A DNA stretch of 64,000 nucleotides, from positions 62,001-126,000 of the forward strand of contig JALSGS010000047.1 in assembly GCA_026982695.1 (NCBI GenBank), given 5' to 3'. Source of the stretch: Saprospiraceae bacterium. Its GTDB lineage: Bacteria; Bacteroidota; Bacteroidia; Chitinophagales; Saprospiraceae. Below, one piece after another: positions 26,985 through 35,656 of this stretch. The stretch's first letter is position 1; the number at the start of each line of letters is the position of its first letter. The notes beneath the pieces were generated by a model. The model had not been told where the DNA came from. It did not search any database and worked only from the letters and a program-made list of their open reading frames with translations. The position numbers and the translations under genes are program-made.

Positions 26985-27833
26985 ATGCGCGTGCTTTTTC
27001 GAACTGATGGGGTGAGTGTGTTTCAGAGTGCGATCTTTTTGACCACTTCTACGGTGTTGCACAGTGCGGCATCGGTAGTTGTGATTGACCCTACGTGGCT
27101 ACCTGACGAAGTGATGGCTATCAGGCGATATGTGGAGGGCATAGGGCAGGGCAAGGAGTGGTATGTTTTGCTTACGCATAGTGACTACGATCATATTCTG
27201 GGCTGGCAGGCTTTTCCCGAAGCTCGGGTGATTGCCTCGGCTTCATTGGCACATAGTCCGCACAAAAAGCGCATTCTCAAGCAGGTCAAGCAATGGGATG
27301 CCGACAATTACGTACAACGGCCTTGGCCCGTTGAGTGGCCACGTGTGGATGTAATGGTTGAGTTTGATGCGCAGCATATGGTTTTGGATGAAGAGATGAG
27401 CTTGCGTTTTTGGCTTACACCTGGTCACAATCCCGATGGGATTATGGTTTTTGCCGAACGGCAGCAGACCTTGATTGTGGGGGACTACTTGTCAGATGTT
27501 GAATTCCCTTTTATAGATTATAGTTACTTATTATATGAGGATGCGCTCAAAAAGATGGAGCTGGCTATTGATACTTTTGGTGTGAATGTATTGGTGCCAG
27601 GGCATGGCCATGTAGCATTTTGGCCACAGGATATGTGCAATCGGCTGCGCGAGTCGTGGGAATATCTGGATGCTTTGTGGGCTCATGTAGCGGGGCGCAA
27701 GTCGTTTGATGAAGCCTGGCTGTGGTCTCGTTATCCATTTGCGGCCAATCAGGTGGCACAACATTTGGCCAATATCCGGCGTGCCGAAGCGGAAATCGAT
27801 TGGCAGGGGCGTTGGTTAGCCATTTCAGAATGA
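26985..27833 (+). CDS. Metallo-beta-lactamase-fold hydrolase
   Basis: About 282 residues with an MBL fold. The first metal motif reads THSDYDHILGW, i.e. HxDxDH instead of the usual HxHxDH. The later ligands are present: the His in LTPGHNPDGIMVF, the Asp in IVGDYLSD, and the His in LVPGHGHVAFW. The last ~70 residues are helical. There is no signal peptide, so it is probably cytoplasmic. Members range from glyoxalase II to nuclease and lactonase relatives, and the substrate is not clear. ATGs at 26976 and 26985 are both possible. The next gene starts 62 bases downstream on the same strand. Confidence 0.82.
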   Translation: MRVLFRTDGVSVFQSAIFLTTSTVLHSAASVVVIDPTWLPDEVMAIRRYVEGIGQGKEWYVLLTHSDYDHILGWQAFPEARVIASASLAHSPHKKRILKQVKQWDADNYVQRPWPVEWPRVDVMVEFDAQHMVLDEEMSLRFWLTPGHNPDGIMVFAERQQTLIVGDYLSDVEFPFIDYSYLLYEDALKKMELAIDTFGVNVLVPGHGHVAFWPQDMCNRLRESWEYLDALWAHVAGRKSFDEAWLWSRYPFAANQVAQHLANIRRAEAEIDWQGRWLAISE

Positions 27834-27894
27834 GACCTGTCAACACTGTCAAGGTGATTTGTGTTGTGATTTTTATGGTGTTAAAAGTAATGTA

Positions 27895-28284
27895 ATGGAT
27901 CCGAAGTTGCTTAAGCCCTATGAAGGGGCATTCTCATCCGAGCGTTTGTGGGCCAAGTTGGGCCGTATAGCGCGGAGAGCAGGTATCCGAGTGGTATATA
28001 TGGTATTGCTGTTGTACTATGCTTGGCGGCGCAAGGAAACGCCGGCGTGGGCTAAGAGTATCATCTTGGGGGCATTGGGCTATTTCATCTCACCTATTGA
28101 TTTTTTGCCCGACTTGACGCCTGTGCTCGGTTATACGGATGATTTGGGTGTATTGGCGTTTGGCTTGAGCACCATCGCTTGTTACGTCAATGACGATGTG
28201 CGCCAACAGGCACGGGCTCGGTTGCACAGTTGGTTTGGCAGCTATGACGAAGCCCAACTCGAGTCAATTGATGAACAGTTGTGA
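27895..28284 (+). CDS. YkvA/DUF1232 family membrane protein
   Basis: 129 residues from the ATG at 27895. The DUF1232 signature is clear: WAKSIILGALGYFISPIDF, then LPDLTPVLGYTDDLGVLAFG. It has one or two hydrophobic helices and a charged C-terminus. The function of the family is unknown; it is widespread and usually monocistronic. It is downstream of the MBL gene on the same strand. The frame extends to 27859, but homologues start near the MDPKLLKPY segment. Confidence 0.85.
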   Translation: MDPKLLKPYEGAFSSERLWAKLGRIARRAGIRVVYMVLLLYYAWRRKETPAWAKSIILGALGYFISPIDFLPDLTPVLGYTDDLGVLAFGLSTIACYVNDDVRQQARARLHSWFGSYDEAQLESIDEQL

Positions 28285-28335
28285 GTTGAGCTTCGCCTGT
28301 CCGTGAAGCTTTGTAGAGGGTAGTAGCTATGGGCA

Positions 28336-30534
28336 TTATTGGCCCACAGGCCGAGTGTCATTCATCAGTTTGTCGTGTAAGAATTGAGTCATTTTGGTGT
28401 AGAGGTGTAGGCGTGTGGGACCGCCATAAATGCCATGATTGCGGTTGGGATAGAAGTAGGTGTCAAATTGCTTGTTGGCAGCTATGAGGGCATTGACCAT
28501 CTCGGCGGTGTGTTGGAAGTGGACGTTGTCATCGCCCATGCCGTGGATGAGCAAGTAGTTGCCTTTGAGTTTGTGTACAAAGTTGATGGGGGCGTTCTGC
28601 TCGTAGCCGTCGGGATTTTCTTCGGTAGTGCGCATGTAGCGTTCGGTGTAGATGGTGTCGTACCATTTCCAGTTAGTGACAGGAGCTACTGCAATGGCGG
28701 CTTTAAACACGTCATTTCCCTTGAGCAAACACAGGCTTGACATGTAGCCGCCATAACTCCACCCAAATATTCCGATTCGGTTGGGGTCGGTCCAGGGTTG
28801 GCGGGCCAGATATCGGGCTGCTTCGATCTGATCTATGGTCTCATAGTGACCTAGTTGTAGGTACGTCACTTTTTTGAAGGCTTCACCACGGCCTCCTGTG
28901 CCGCGATTGTCGATGCAAGCGATGATAAAGCCCTGTTGTGCGAGCATTTGGAACCACCAGTAGTTTTGTCCTTTCCAGCTATCGGTCGCTTGCTGGCTGC
29001 CTGGCCCTCCATATAGGTACATGAATAAGGGGTACTGCTTGTCGGGTTCGAAGTCTGGGGGCTTGATCATCCAACCATTGAGCTGGACGCCTTCTGAGGT
29101 GGTAAAGTGAAAAAACTCTAAGGGTTGTGTGCCATGTGCTTGTTGTTTAGCGCGTAGTTGTTGGTTGTCTTCAATTGTGCGGATGAGCTTACCTTTGCGA
29201 TCGTATACCGAATATACCGGTGGAGTGTTAGCGTCCGACCACGTACAGACGAAATAGTCAAAGGTACTGCTGAACTGGGCGCTATTCCAGCCCTCTTTAT
29301 TAGTCAGACATTTAACTTTACCTTTGCCATCGAGGCGGACGGCGTAGATTTTTCGTCTCAAGGGCGATTCGATACCTGCTTGGAAGTAACACAGGCCCTT
29401 GACTTCATCTATACCGTAAAAGTGGCTTATTTCCCAGGGACCTTTGGTGAGCTGGCGCACCATTTTTCCTTCCATGTCGTAGAGGTAGAGATGGTTGAAG
29501 CCATCCTGTTCACTGGTCCATAAAAAATGACGGCCATCGGCCAAGAAGGTGAGGTTGTCGTGAATGTCGATGTACCATTTATTGGTTTCCTTCATCAGCA
29601 GGGTGGTTTTACCGGTAGTCGTTTCGGCCAATAGCAATTCTAACTCGCTTTGGTGTCGGTTCATTCGAAAGACGCATAACAGAAAGGGATCTCGAGTCCA
29701 TTTAATTCGGGGAATGTAGATGTCAGTTTCATCGCCAGTGGCGATTTGGCGGGTCATTTTTCGATCGAGGTGATAGACGTGGATGGTCACGATGCTATTG
29801 GGCTGACCTACTTTGGGGTATTTAAAAGTGACGTATTCGGGGTATAGCTCACCGTGATAGTTTGTCATGGTGAACTGAGGCACGTGCCGTTCGTCGAACC
29901 GGTAAAAGGCGATGCGTTGGCCGTCGGGCGACCAGTAGAAGGCTTTGGCAAAGGAGAATTCTTCTTCGTACACCCAGTCGGTGGCGCCATTGATGATTTC
30001 GTTGTGTTTTCCATCGTGAGTAATTTGCACCACTTCATGCGTGTTGAGGTCACGGTAGTAGAGGTTGTTGTCGAATACGAAGGCGACTTTATCTCCTTGC
30101 GGATTGAAGGTGGCATAGCGAATTTTTCCTTTGGGAAATACAGGGGTAAGCGTCTGTTGTTGAAAGTCCCACACGAAGAATCGTGCACGCGTGGAATGTC
30201 GGTAAATAGCTTCTGTTTCAGAAGATAGGAGCAGCTTTTGTTCATCGGCACTGAACGTATAACTGTGTATTTGGCCATTGAAAGCTTCATGGTGCACTTT
30301 TCTTGCATCGAAGAGCACAGCCGTTTGTTGGCCGCTGAGCAGGTCGTATTGTACTATCTTGTCTTCCTCTAATCGAGTGTAATGGCGGCCGTCATTTTGA
30401 AAGTTAAAGCCTGGTATGCGACGAGGCAGAAAGGCGTAGTCGCTCCATATTTGTTGTAGGGTAATGGGTTGTTGGGCCACGAGCACGTGGGCTACAAGGA
30501 GCAGCGCTAGGGGCAGCACGTTGCGTAGAGACAT
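28336..30534 (-). CDS. Dipeptidyl peptidase IV family S9 serine protease
   Basis: 732 residues from the ATG at 30534, which gives a good signal peptide (SLRNVLPLALLLVAHVLVAQ). The N-terminal beta-propeller (about 40-480) carries the WVYEEEFSFAKA segment; the Glu-Glu pair is the DPP IV feature that binds the substrate N-terminus. The C-terminal alpha/beta hydrolase has Ser593 in GWSYGGYMS, Asp668 in GMGDDNVHF and His700 in NRNHG. It would release X-Pro or X-Ala dipeptides from peptides in the periplasm. The frame runs 26 codons further upstream without family similarity. Confidence 0.94.
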   Translation of the reverse strand: MSLRNVLPLALLLVAHVLVAQQPITLQQIWSDYAFLPRRIPGFNFQNDGRHYTRLEEDKIVQYDLLSGQQTAVLFDARKVHHEAFNGQIHSYTFSADEQKLLLSSETEAIYRHSTRARFFVWDFQQQTLTPVFPKGKIRYATFNPQGDKVAFVFDNNLYYRDLNTHEVVQITHDGKHNEIINGATDWVYEEEFSFAKAFYWSPDGQRIAFYRFDERHVPQFTMTNYHGELYPEYVTFKYPKVGQPNSIVTIHVYHLDRKMTRQIATGDETDIYIPRIKWTRDPFLLCVFRMNRHQSELELLLAETTTGKTTLLMKETNKWYIDIHDNLTFLADGRHFLWTSEQDGFNHLYLYDMEGKMVRQLTKGPWEISHFYGIDEVKGLCYFQAGIESPLRRKIYAVRLDGKGKVKCLTNKEGWNSAQFSSTFDYFVCTWSDANTPPVYSVYDRKGKLIRTIEDNQQLRAKQQAHGTQPLEFFHFTTSEGVQLNGWMIKPPDFEPDKQYPLFMYLYGGPGSQQATDSWKGQNYWWFQMLAQQGFIIACIDNRGTGGRGEAFKKVTYLQLGHYETIDQIEAARYLARQPWTDPNRIGIFGWSYGGYMSSLCLLKGNDVFKAAIAVAPVTNWKWYDTIYTERYMRTTEENPDGYEQNAPINFVHKLKGNYLLIHGMGDDNVHFQHTAEMVNALIAANKQFDTYFYPNRNHGIYGGPTRLHLYTKMTQFLHDKLMNDTRPVGQ

Positions 30535-30642
30535 GTTTTGCAATTTTTTAAGGTCTTGTGTTATTGAGGCAAAGAAAGTACAGCCTGTACACTTCGCCAT
30601 GGGATATAGCATGGGTTGTTAAAAAATGATGGGTATAAGGTA

Positions 30643-32079
30643 CTAGATTGAATAGCGATGGCGATCCATTTTGAGCAAAATGGCAATCATTAAAGAAAAG
30701 CCTATCAAAGAGGAACCGCCTTTACTGATAAAAGGTAGTGGAATGCCAATAATGGGCATGAGGCCCATCGTCATGCCTACATTGACAAAGAAATGGGTGA
30801 ATAGTAGGCCTGCTACGCCATATCCGAACCATCGAGAAAAGTCGCTGCGTTGTCGCTCAGCAATTTGCAACATACGCAGCAGCAGTAGTAGGAACATAGC
30901 TAATACGGAAAAGGACCCAATAAAGCCTTGTTCTTCGCCTATAGTCGTGAAGATAAAATCAGTGATTTGTTCAGGCACAAAATTGCCTTGAGTAAGGTTT
31001 CCGTGGAGGAAGCCTTTGCCCTGAAGGCCACCTGAGCTAATGGCCATTTTCGATTGCAAGACATTGTATAGTGAGCCCTGTGGGTCGCACTTCTCGGGGT
31101 TGAGCCATACATTGATGCGATCTTGTTGGTGTGGCTTGAGATAGTTGTGGAAGGCATAATTGGATGAAAAGATGATAAGCGATCCGATGGCTACACTTGC
31201 TAATATGCCCAGTGGCATGATGCTGGCGTCTTGCAGCCAGATGACCAAGGCCAATAGTAGCAATGCGGCAAGACCTGCCCATAGTACTTGAGTAGCCATT
31301 CCCTGCTGGAGATAGTAATATCCTGAGGCGATGCCTATTAGATAAAAGCCAAGCCAATAGCGCTTGCGCCAAAAACGCATGCACAATACCAATATAGCCA
31401 ATGCGAGGAGTGCTAAAATGACGGGCATAGGCTCAAGAGCCAGGCCCATTATGAAGAGCGCAGCAAATGACAACACAATGACGAAAAAGGGAGCCGGCCA
31501 TCCTTTTCGGTATAGTGCGAAGCTAAAAGAAAGGAAGGTAAGTGCTGAGCCGGCATCGGGTTGTAGCAGAATGAGCAACATGGGAACCAAGACAAGGCCT
31601 GCTGCAGTGAGTTGATGTGACCACTCTTTCAAATTGGTATCGTAACTGCTCAGGTAGGCGGCGAGGGCTAAACAGGTGCCGAGCTTGGCTAACTCCGAAG
31701 GCTGAAAGCTAAACCCTCCAAAGATGAACCATGAAGTAGCACCTTTGATAGTGGTACCCAAAAAGAGCACGGAGATCAACAACAATAGGCTAAATGCATA
31801 AATGGGATAAGCAAACGTGCTCCAAAACTTCCAGTCGATAAGGGAAACAATGCCGAAGGCTATCAAGGAAATGCCAAACCATATGATTTGTTTGCCCACG
31901 GGCGTAGTCGTGAGAAACTCCAACATAGCGTCTGGGTAGCCCTGTTTGTAGCCTACCGTGTAGATCATCATAATGCCGATAAGTGTCAGCGCCAAATAAA
32001 GTGAGAAAGTAAGCCAGTCTATATTGCGTTGTCCATGAGGTAGCACGGCAAATGTGTTTTTAAAAAGTAAAAGAGTCAT
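30643..32079 (-). CDS. rodA: Rod shape-determining protein RodA (SEDS glycosyltransferase)
   Basis: 478 residues from the ATG at 32079 with about 10-12 membrane helices. SEDS landmarks: WFIFGGFSFQPSELAKLG after helix 3, LLQPDAGSALTFL, the SGGLQGKGFLHGNLTQGNF, then VPEQITDFIFTTIGEEQGF loop with the conserved Asp, and GMTMGLMPIIGIPLPFISKG near the end. RodA polymerises peptidoglycan glycan strands in the elongasome with PBP2. Bacteroidota RodA is often longer than in E. coli because of an insertion in the middle, as here (about residues 180-310). Its start overlaps the aldehyde dehydrogenase stop by one base (TAATG). No mre or PBP2 genes are adjacent. Confidence 0.93.
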   Translation of the reverse strand: MTLLLFKNTFAVLPHGQRNIDWLTFSLYLALTLIGIMMIYTVGYKQGYPDAMLEFLTTTPVGKQIIWFGISLIAFGIVSLIDWKFWSTFAYPIYAFSLLLLISVLFLGTTIKGATSWFIFGGFSFQPSELAKLGTCLALAAYLSSYDTNLKEWSHQLTAAGLVLVPMLLILLQPDAGSALTFLSFSFALYRKGWPAPFFVIVLSFAALFIMGLALEPMPVILALLALAILVLCMRFWRKRYWLGFYLIGIASGYYYLQQGMATQVLWAGLAALLLLALVIWLQDASIMPLGILASVAIGSLIIFSSNYAFHNYLKPHQQDRINVWLNPEKCDPQGSLYNVLQSKMAISSGGLQGKGFLHGNLTQGNFVPEQITDFIFTTIGEEQGFIGSFSVLAMFLLLLLRMLQIAERQRSDFSRWFGYGVAGLLFTHFFVNVGMTMGLMPIIGIPLPFISKGGSSLIGFSLMIAILLKMDRHRYSI

Positions 32080-33494
32080 TAAAACCACTTAAGTGCCCAT
32101 GTAATTATGCGCTGTTTAAAAGTAGTGTATGGCGGTGAGAGGACGTCAGCAATGCCAGGCAAGCGCTGTTCAGTGACAGCACGTGCATTGGTAAACTCTA
32201 AAAAGCCATACTTCCCATGGCTTTTGCCTATGCCGCTAAAGTTGGATCCGCCGAATGGTAGGTAATTGTTGTAAAAATGGATGCCTACGGCGTTGATTGC
32301 CGTACCACCGGCACGTGTGTGAGTCAATACATAGTTGATATGTGAGCGATTTTTACTGAAGATGTAAAGCGCCAAAGGCTTCTCTCCTTGATTGACATGA
32401 GTGACTGCTTCTTCCAGATGCTTAAAGGTTAAGATGGGTAGCAGCGGCCCGAATATTTCTTCTTGCATCAGGCGCGTGTTGGGACTGGGGTTGAGCACAA
32501 GCGTGGGGGGTAAGAAACGGCTGGCAGGGTCGGCTTGCCCCAAACTGATGAGGCTAGCCCCTTTGTTAGCTGCATCGTGCAAAAGTTCACTAAGGCGATG
32601 GAAGTGCCTATCGTTGACGATGCGACAAAGCCACGGTGAGTGCTTGGGGTTGTCAGTGTAGAAAGTGGCCACTTGGCGCTGCAAAGCTTCGACTAGCTCG
32701 TCTTTGACACTTTCATGCACGAGCACATAGTCGGGAGCTATACAGATTTGCCCGTCGTTGAGATATTTGCCAATGGCGATTCGGCGTGCAGCTGATGGGA
32801 TATGCGCACTTTGATCTACGATAGTAGGCGATTTGCCGCCCAGTTCGAGTGTGACCGAGGCTAAGTGCTTTGCAGCAGCAGCCATAACCAATTTGCCAAT
32901 CTGCGGGGCACCGGTAAAAAAGATGTGATGAAAAGGCAAGTCTAGCAAGGCTTGAGCTATATCTGGTCCGCCTTGTACGAGCGCCACTTCCGATTCGTCA
33001 AAGGTGTGGTGCACCAACTCGGCTATGGCTTGTGTCGTGTGTGGGGTGTGTTCGGATGGTTTGAGAATAGCTGTATTGCCACCAGCAATAGCTGAAACTA
33101 AGGGGATAAATGTGAGGTTTATTGGAAAGTTCCATGGAGATAGTATCAAGGTGACGCCTTTGGGCTCATAGCGTATCCACGAGCGGGTGCCCAATAGCGG
33201 AAGAGGCGTAGGTACACGTTGAGGGGCGAGCCATCGGTGTAAGTGGCGACACACGTGCTTGATCTCTCGAATTGTGGGGTATAGCTCTACGAGGTCCACC
33301 TCAGGGGCCGGTTTGCTAAAATCGGCGTACATGGCTTCTTGCAGATGTGTGCGATATTTAATCAGGGCATGCTGTAGTGCTTTAAGGCGGGCACGGCGTT
33401 GACGTACGGTAGTGGCTCTCATAGCAGGAGCATGTACCAGTTGCTGTTCGAAGAGTTGGCGCAAGCGGGCAGGAGAAGCAGTGGGTACCATCAT
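32079..33494 (-). CDS. Aldehyde dehydrogenase family protein (class 3-like)
   Basis: 471 residues, short for the superfamily and typical of class 3 / fatty aldehyde dehydrogenases. The cofactor region is ILSPWNFPINLTFIPLVSAI. The general base Glu is in SVTLELGGKSPTIVD and the nucleophilic Cys in LNDGQICIAPDYVLVHE. The C-terminal SNFSGIGKSHGKYGFLEFTN segment is also class-3-like. It probably oxidises long-chain or aromatic aldehydes with NAD(P)+. It ends in a one-base overlap with rodA, so the two are probably cotranscribed, although no functional link is known. Confidence 0.9.
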   Translation of the reverse strand: MMVPTASPARLRQLFEQQLVHAPAMRATTVRQRRARLKALQHALIKYRTHLQEAMYADFSKPAPEVDLVELYPTIREIKHVCRHLHRWLAPQRVPTPLPLLGTRSWIRYEPKGVTLILSPWNFPINLTFIPLVSAIAGGNTAILKPSEHTPHTTQAIAELVHHTFDESEVALVQGGPDIAQALLDLPFHHIFFTGAPQIGKLVMAAAAKHLASVTLELGGKSPTIVDQSAHIPSAARRIAIGKYLNDGQICIAPDYVLVHESVKDELVEALQRQVATFYTDNPKHSPWLCRIVNDRHFHRLSELLHDAANKGASLISLGQADPASRFLPPTLVLNPSPNTRLMQEEIFGPLLPILTFKHLEEAVTHVNQGEKPLALYIFSKNRSHINYVLTHTRAGGTAINAVGIHFYNNYLPFGGSNFSGIGKSHGKYGFLEFTNARAVTEQRLPGIADVLSPPYTTFKQRIITWALKWF

Positions 33495-33587
33495 GGCATG
33501 CTGTGTTTTCTCGTAATGGCTGAAGTTACCTCATTTGTAGGGAAATGCAGATCGGCACCGCAGTATGCTCATACAATCAAAAGCGAC

Positions 33588-34103
33588 TCATTGTTCATAG
33601 AACTTTAGGCAGTTGGGGCACAGGCAGTTGTCGTCAAAGCGGGCGCGCAGGTGTTCGCGCGTTTTGACAGGTACGCGGGAGTCCATGCACCAGCAGGTGT
33701 GGTCGCGATAGCAAATCAGTGGTTTGCCGCATTTGCCACAGCGCTTTTCGTATTGGCCATCAATCTCTACCCATGCGGCAGCCACGGGGCCATTGAGTGG
33801 TGGATTGTTCTTGCGCACGCGTACTTTGAGCGACTTAATGTAGCCAAACTGGTGGCGAATGCCCAGCCCGATGCGTTCCGCTACCGTTTCCAATAAGCGC
33901 GTAGGGCGTTTCATGACCAACTGACATATGGTATAGACCGTTTCGTAGTTGATGGTTTCGCGAAGGTCATCGGTTACGGCAGCATCTGTGGTACGCGTAG
34001 TGATGTACACATCCACGACAAACTCATTGCCCACGAGTTGTTCTTCGTCGTAGTAGCCGTGTCTGGCAAAAAAGTACATTCCTTCAAGTGCAATAACGGC
34101 CAT
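33588..34103 (-). CDS. folB: Dihydroneopterin aldolase fused to a C-terminal cysteine-rich CWC domain
   Basis: 171 residues; an ordinary FolB has about 120. Residues 1-118 are a complete aldolase: GMYFFARHGYYDEEQLVGN (pterin-binding Glu region), INYETV (Tyr), LLETVAERIG (Glu) and the catalytic Lys in RVRKNNPPL. Residues ~120-171 form a separate domain with eight cysteines in the spacing CX2C, C, CWC, CLCPNC, matching the cysteine-rich CWC family, probably a metal-binding knuckle. FolB converts dihydroneopterin to hydroxymethyl-dihydropterin in folate synthesis. The reading frame is unbroken between the two parts. A TATTTTTG box lies at 34148-34155. Confidence 0.88.
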   Translation of the reverse strand: MAVIALEGMYFFARHGYYDEEQLVGNEFVVDVYITTRTTDAAVTDDLRETINYETVYTICQLVMKRPTRLLETVAERIGLGIRHQFGYIKSLKVRVRKNNPPLNGPVAAAWVEIDGQYEKRCGKCGKPLICYRDHTCWCMDSRVPVKTREHLRARFDDNCLCPNCLKFYEQ

Positions 34104-34147
34104 GATTTACAAATTTGTAGAATCGGCATTTGTATAGGATCAAAAAA

Positions 34148-34155
34148 CAAAAATA
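34148..34155 (-). promoter_or_regulatory. Candidate -7 box (TATTTTTG) for folB
   Basis: Minus-strand TATTTTTG matches TAnnTTTG 45 bases upstream of the folB ATG. The surrounding A/T-rich run lowers the weight of the match. Confidence 0.35.
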
Positions 34156-34252
34156 CGCGCAAAAAGTAGTGAGGTAAGCACTTTGTGTGGCCGTATGCAA
34201 AAGCAGTAGCATGAGGAAGGCCCAGGCACATGAAAAACAATGGGCTTCTACC

Positions 34253-34260
34253 TACTTTTG
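34253..34260 (+). promoter_or_regulatory. Candidate -7 box (TACTTTTG) for the acyl-CoA dehydrogenase gene
   Basis: Plus-strand TACTTTTG matches TAnnTTTG 45 bases upstream of the ATG at 34305, giving a leader of roughly 38 bases. Confidence 0.42.
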
Positions 34261-34304
34261 CGCCTGATGCCATCCTGACCAAAATATTATAAAACCATAA
34301 ATAC

Positions 34305-35513
34305 ATGGACAAGACAGACAAAGGAATTCAGCGACGTGCTCGCGAAGATCGCTATCAAGGCCACGATTATTACCTGATCGATGAACTGCTTACAGAAGAA
34401 CATAGATTGGCGCGCGAAGCCGTACGCGATTGGGTCAAGCAAGAGGTTTCGCCCATTATAGAGGACTACTTTGAACAAGGTAAATGCCCCACGCACTTGT
34501 TCGAAGGCTTGGCAGCAATAGGAGCCTTTGGCCCTAGCCTTCCCACAGAATATGGCGGTGGAGGTATGGACGAGATTGCCTATGGTGTGATCATGCAAGA
34601 GCTTGAACGCGGTGATTCGGGCGTGCGTTCTATGGCCTCGGTGCAGGGGTCGTTGGTCATGTATCCCATCTTTAAATTCGGCACGGAAGCACAAAGGCGC
34701 AAGTATTTGCCCAAGCTCGGTGCAGGAGAGCTGATTGGCTGCTTTGGGCTCACCGAACCCGATTATGGCTCTAACCCCGGTGGAATGGTCAGTCGATTGC
34801 ACGATGATGGCGATGCCTATGTATTGAACGGTGCTAAGATGTGGATTACCAATTCGCCTGTGGCCGATGTGGCGGTGGTATGGGCCAAGGATGATGAAGG
34901 CAAAATTCGCGGAGTAATTGTTGAACGCGACTGGGCAGGCGTCTCGGCACCCGAAATCAAGGGCAAGCTATCGTTGCGCGCTTCCATTACAGGGGAGTTG
35001 ATATTCGAAGATGTACGAGTGCCTAAAAAGAACGTGTTGGAGGTGCAGGGCTTGCGTGGGCCGCTTTCCTGCCTGTCTAAGGCGCGTTATGGCATTGCAT
35101 GGGGAGCTATTGGAGCAGCCTTAGATTGCTATGATTCGGCCCTGCGCTATGCTCTTGAGCGCATTCAGTTCGACAAGCCTATTGCTGCCTTTCAGCTTAC
35201 GCAAAAAAAGTTGGCAGAAATGATTACCGAGATTACAAAGGCGCAATTATTGGCTTGGCGCTTGGGTAGCTTGGCCAATGAAGGGCGTGCTACCCCTGCC
35301 CAGATCTCTATGGCCAAACGCAACAACGTCTATATCGCCCTGCAAGTAGCCCGAGAAGCACGCCAGATACATGGCGGCATGGGCATCACTAATGAATATC
35401 CTGTGATGCGACACATGATGAATCTCGAAACAGTGATCACTTATGAAGGTACACACGATATCCACCTGCTCATTACTGGGCATGATGTGACAGGAATTAA
35501 TGCATTTAGGTAA
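34305..35513 (+). CDS. gcdH: Glutaryl-CoA dehydrogenase-type acyl-CoA dehydrogenase
   Basis: 402 residues, full-length acyl-CoA dehydrogenase fold (helical N-domain, beta-barrel middle, helical C-domain). IGCFGLTEPDYGSNPGGM and KMWITNSPVADVAVVWAKD form the FAD- and substrate-binding middle region; KGKLSLRASITGELIFEDV is typical of glutaryl-CoA dehydrogenases. The C-terminal VITYEGTHDIH contains the catalytic Glu. GCDH oxidises and decarboxylates glutaryl-CoA to crotonyl-CoA in lysine and tryptophan breakdown. The subfamily call rests on these motifs. It stands alone, with its own -7 box and a strong terminator at 35530-35576. Confidence 0.88.
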   Translation: MDKTDKGIQRRAREDRYQGHDYYLIDELLTEEHRLAREAVRDWVKQEVSPIIEDYFEQGKCPTHLFEGLAAIGAFGPSLPTEYGGGGMDEIAYGVIMQELERGDSGVRSMASVQGSLVMYPIFKFGTEAQRRKYLPKLGAGELIGCFGLTEPDYGSNPGGMVSRLHDDGDAYVLNGAKMWITNSPVADVAVVWAKDDEGKIRGVIVERDWAGVSAPEIKGKLSLRASITGELIFEDVRVPKKNVLEVQGLRGPLSCLSKARYGIAWGAIGAALDCYDSALRYALERIQFDKPIAAFQLTQKKLAEMITEITKAQLLAWRLGSLANEGRATPAQISMAKRNNVYIALQVAREARQIHGGMGITNEYPVMRHMMNLETVITYEGTHDIHLLITGHDVTGINAFR

Positions 35514-35529
35514 AATGCAGTCTTGAGCA

Positions 35530-35576
35530 CCATCCATTTATGGCTTTTAGGTGTTGGGCCAGATGGATGGTTTTTT
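35530..35576 (+). terminator. Rho-independent terminator after the acyl-CoA dehydrogenase gene
   Basis: CCATCCAT (35530-35537) pairs with ATGGATGG (35563-35570), immediately followed by six Ts. A TGGC/GCCA pair inside the 25-base loop can extend the structure. It begins 17 bases past the stop codon on the plus strand. Confidence 0.75.
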
Positions 35577-35656
35577 GTCCTTTTGGGCATAGACATGCGA
35601 AAGAGCAGTTCTATGCGTTGTGCAAAAGGCAATGTCACTGGAAAATCACCAAACCG

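Noticed and set aside
28289-28310. AGCTTC/GAAGCT hairpin after the YkvA gene
   Set aside because: Only six base pairs with a 10-base loop and no T run; too weak to call.
35540-35656. Upstream extension of the OmpA gene
   Set aside because: It begins inside the terminator of the previous gene, and the signal peptide starts at 35657.
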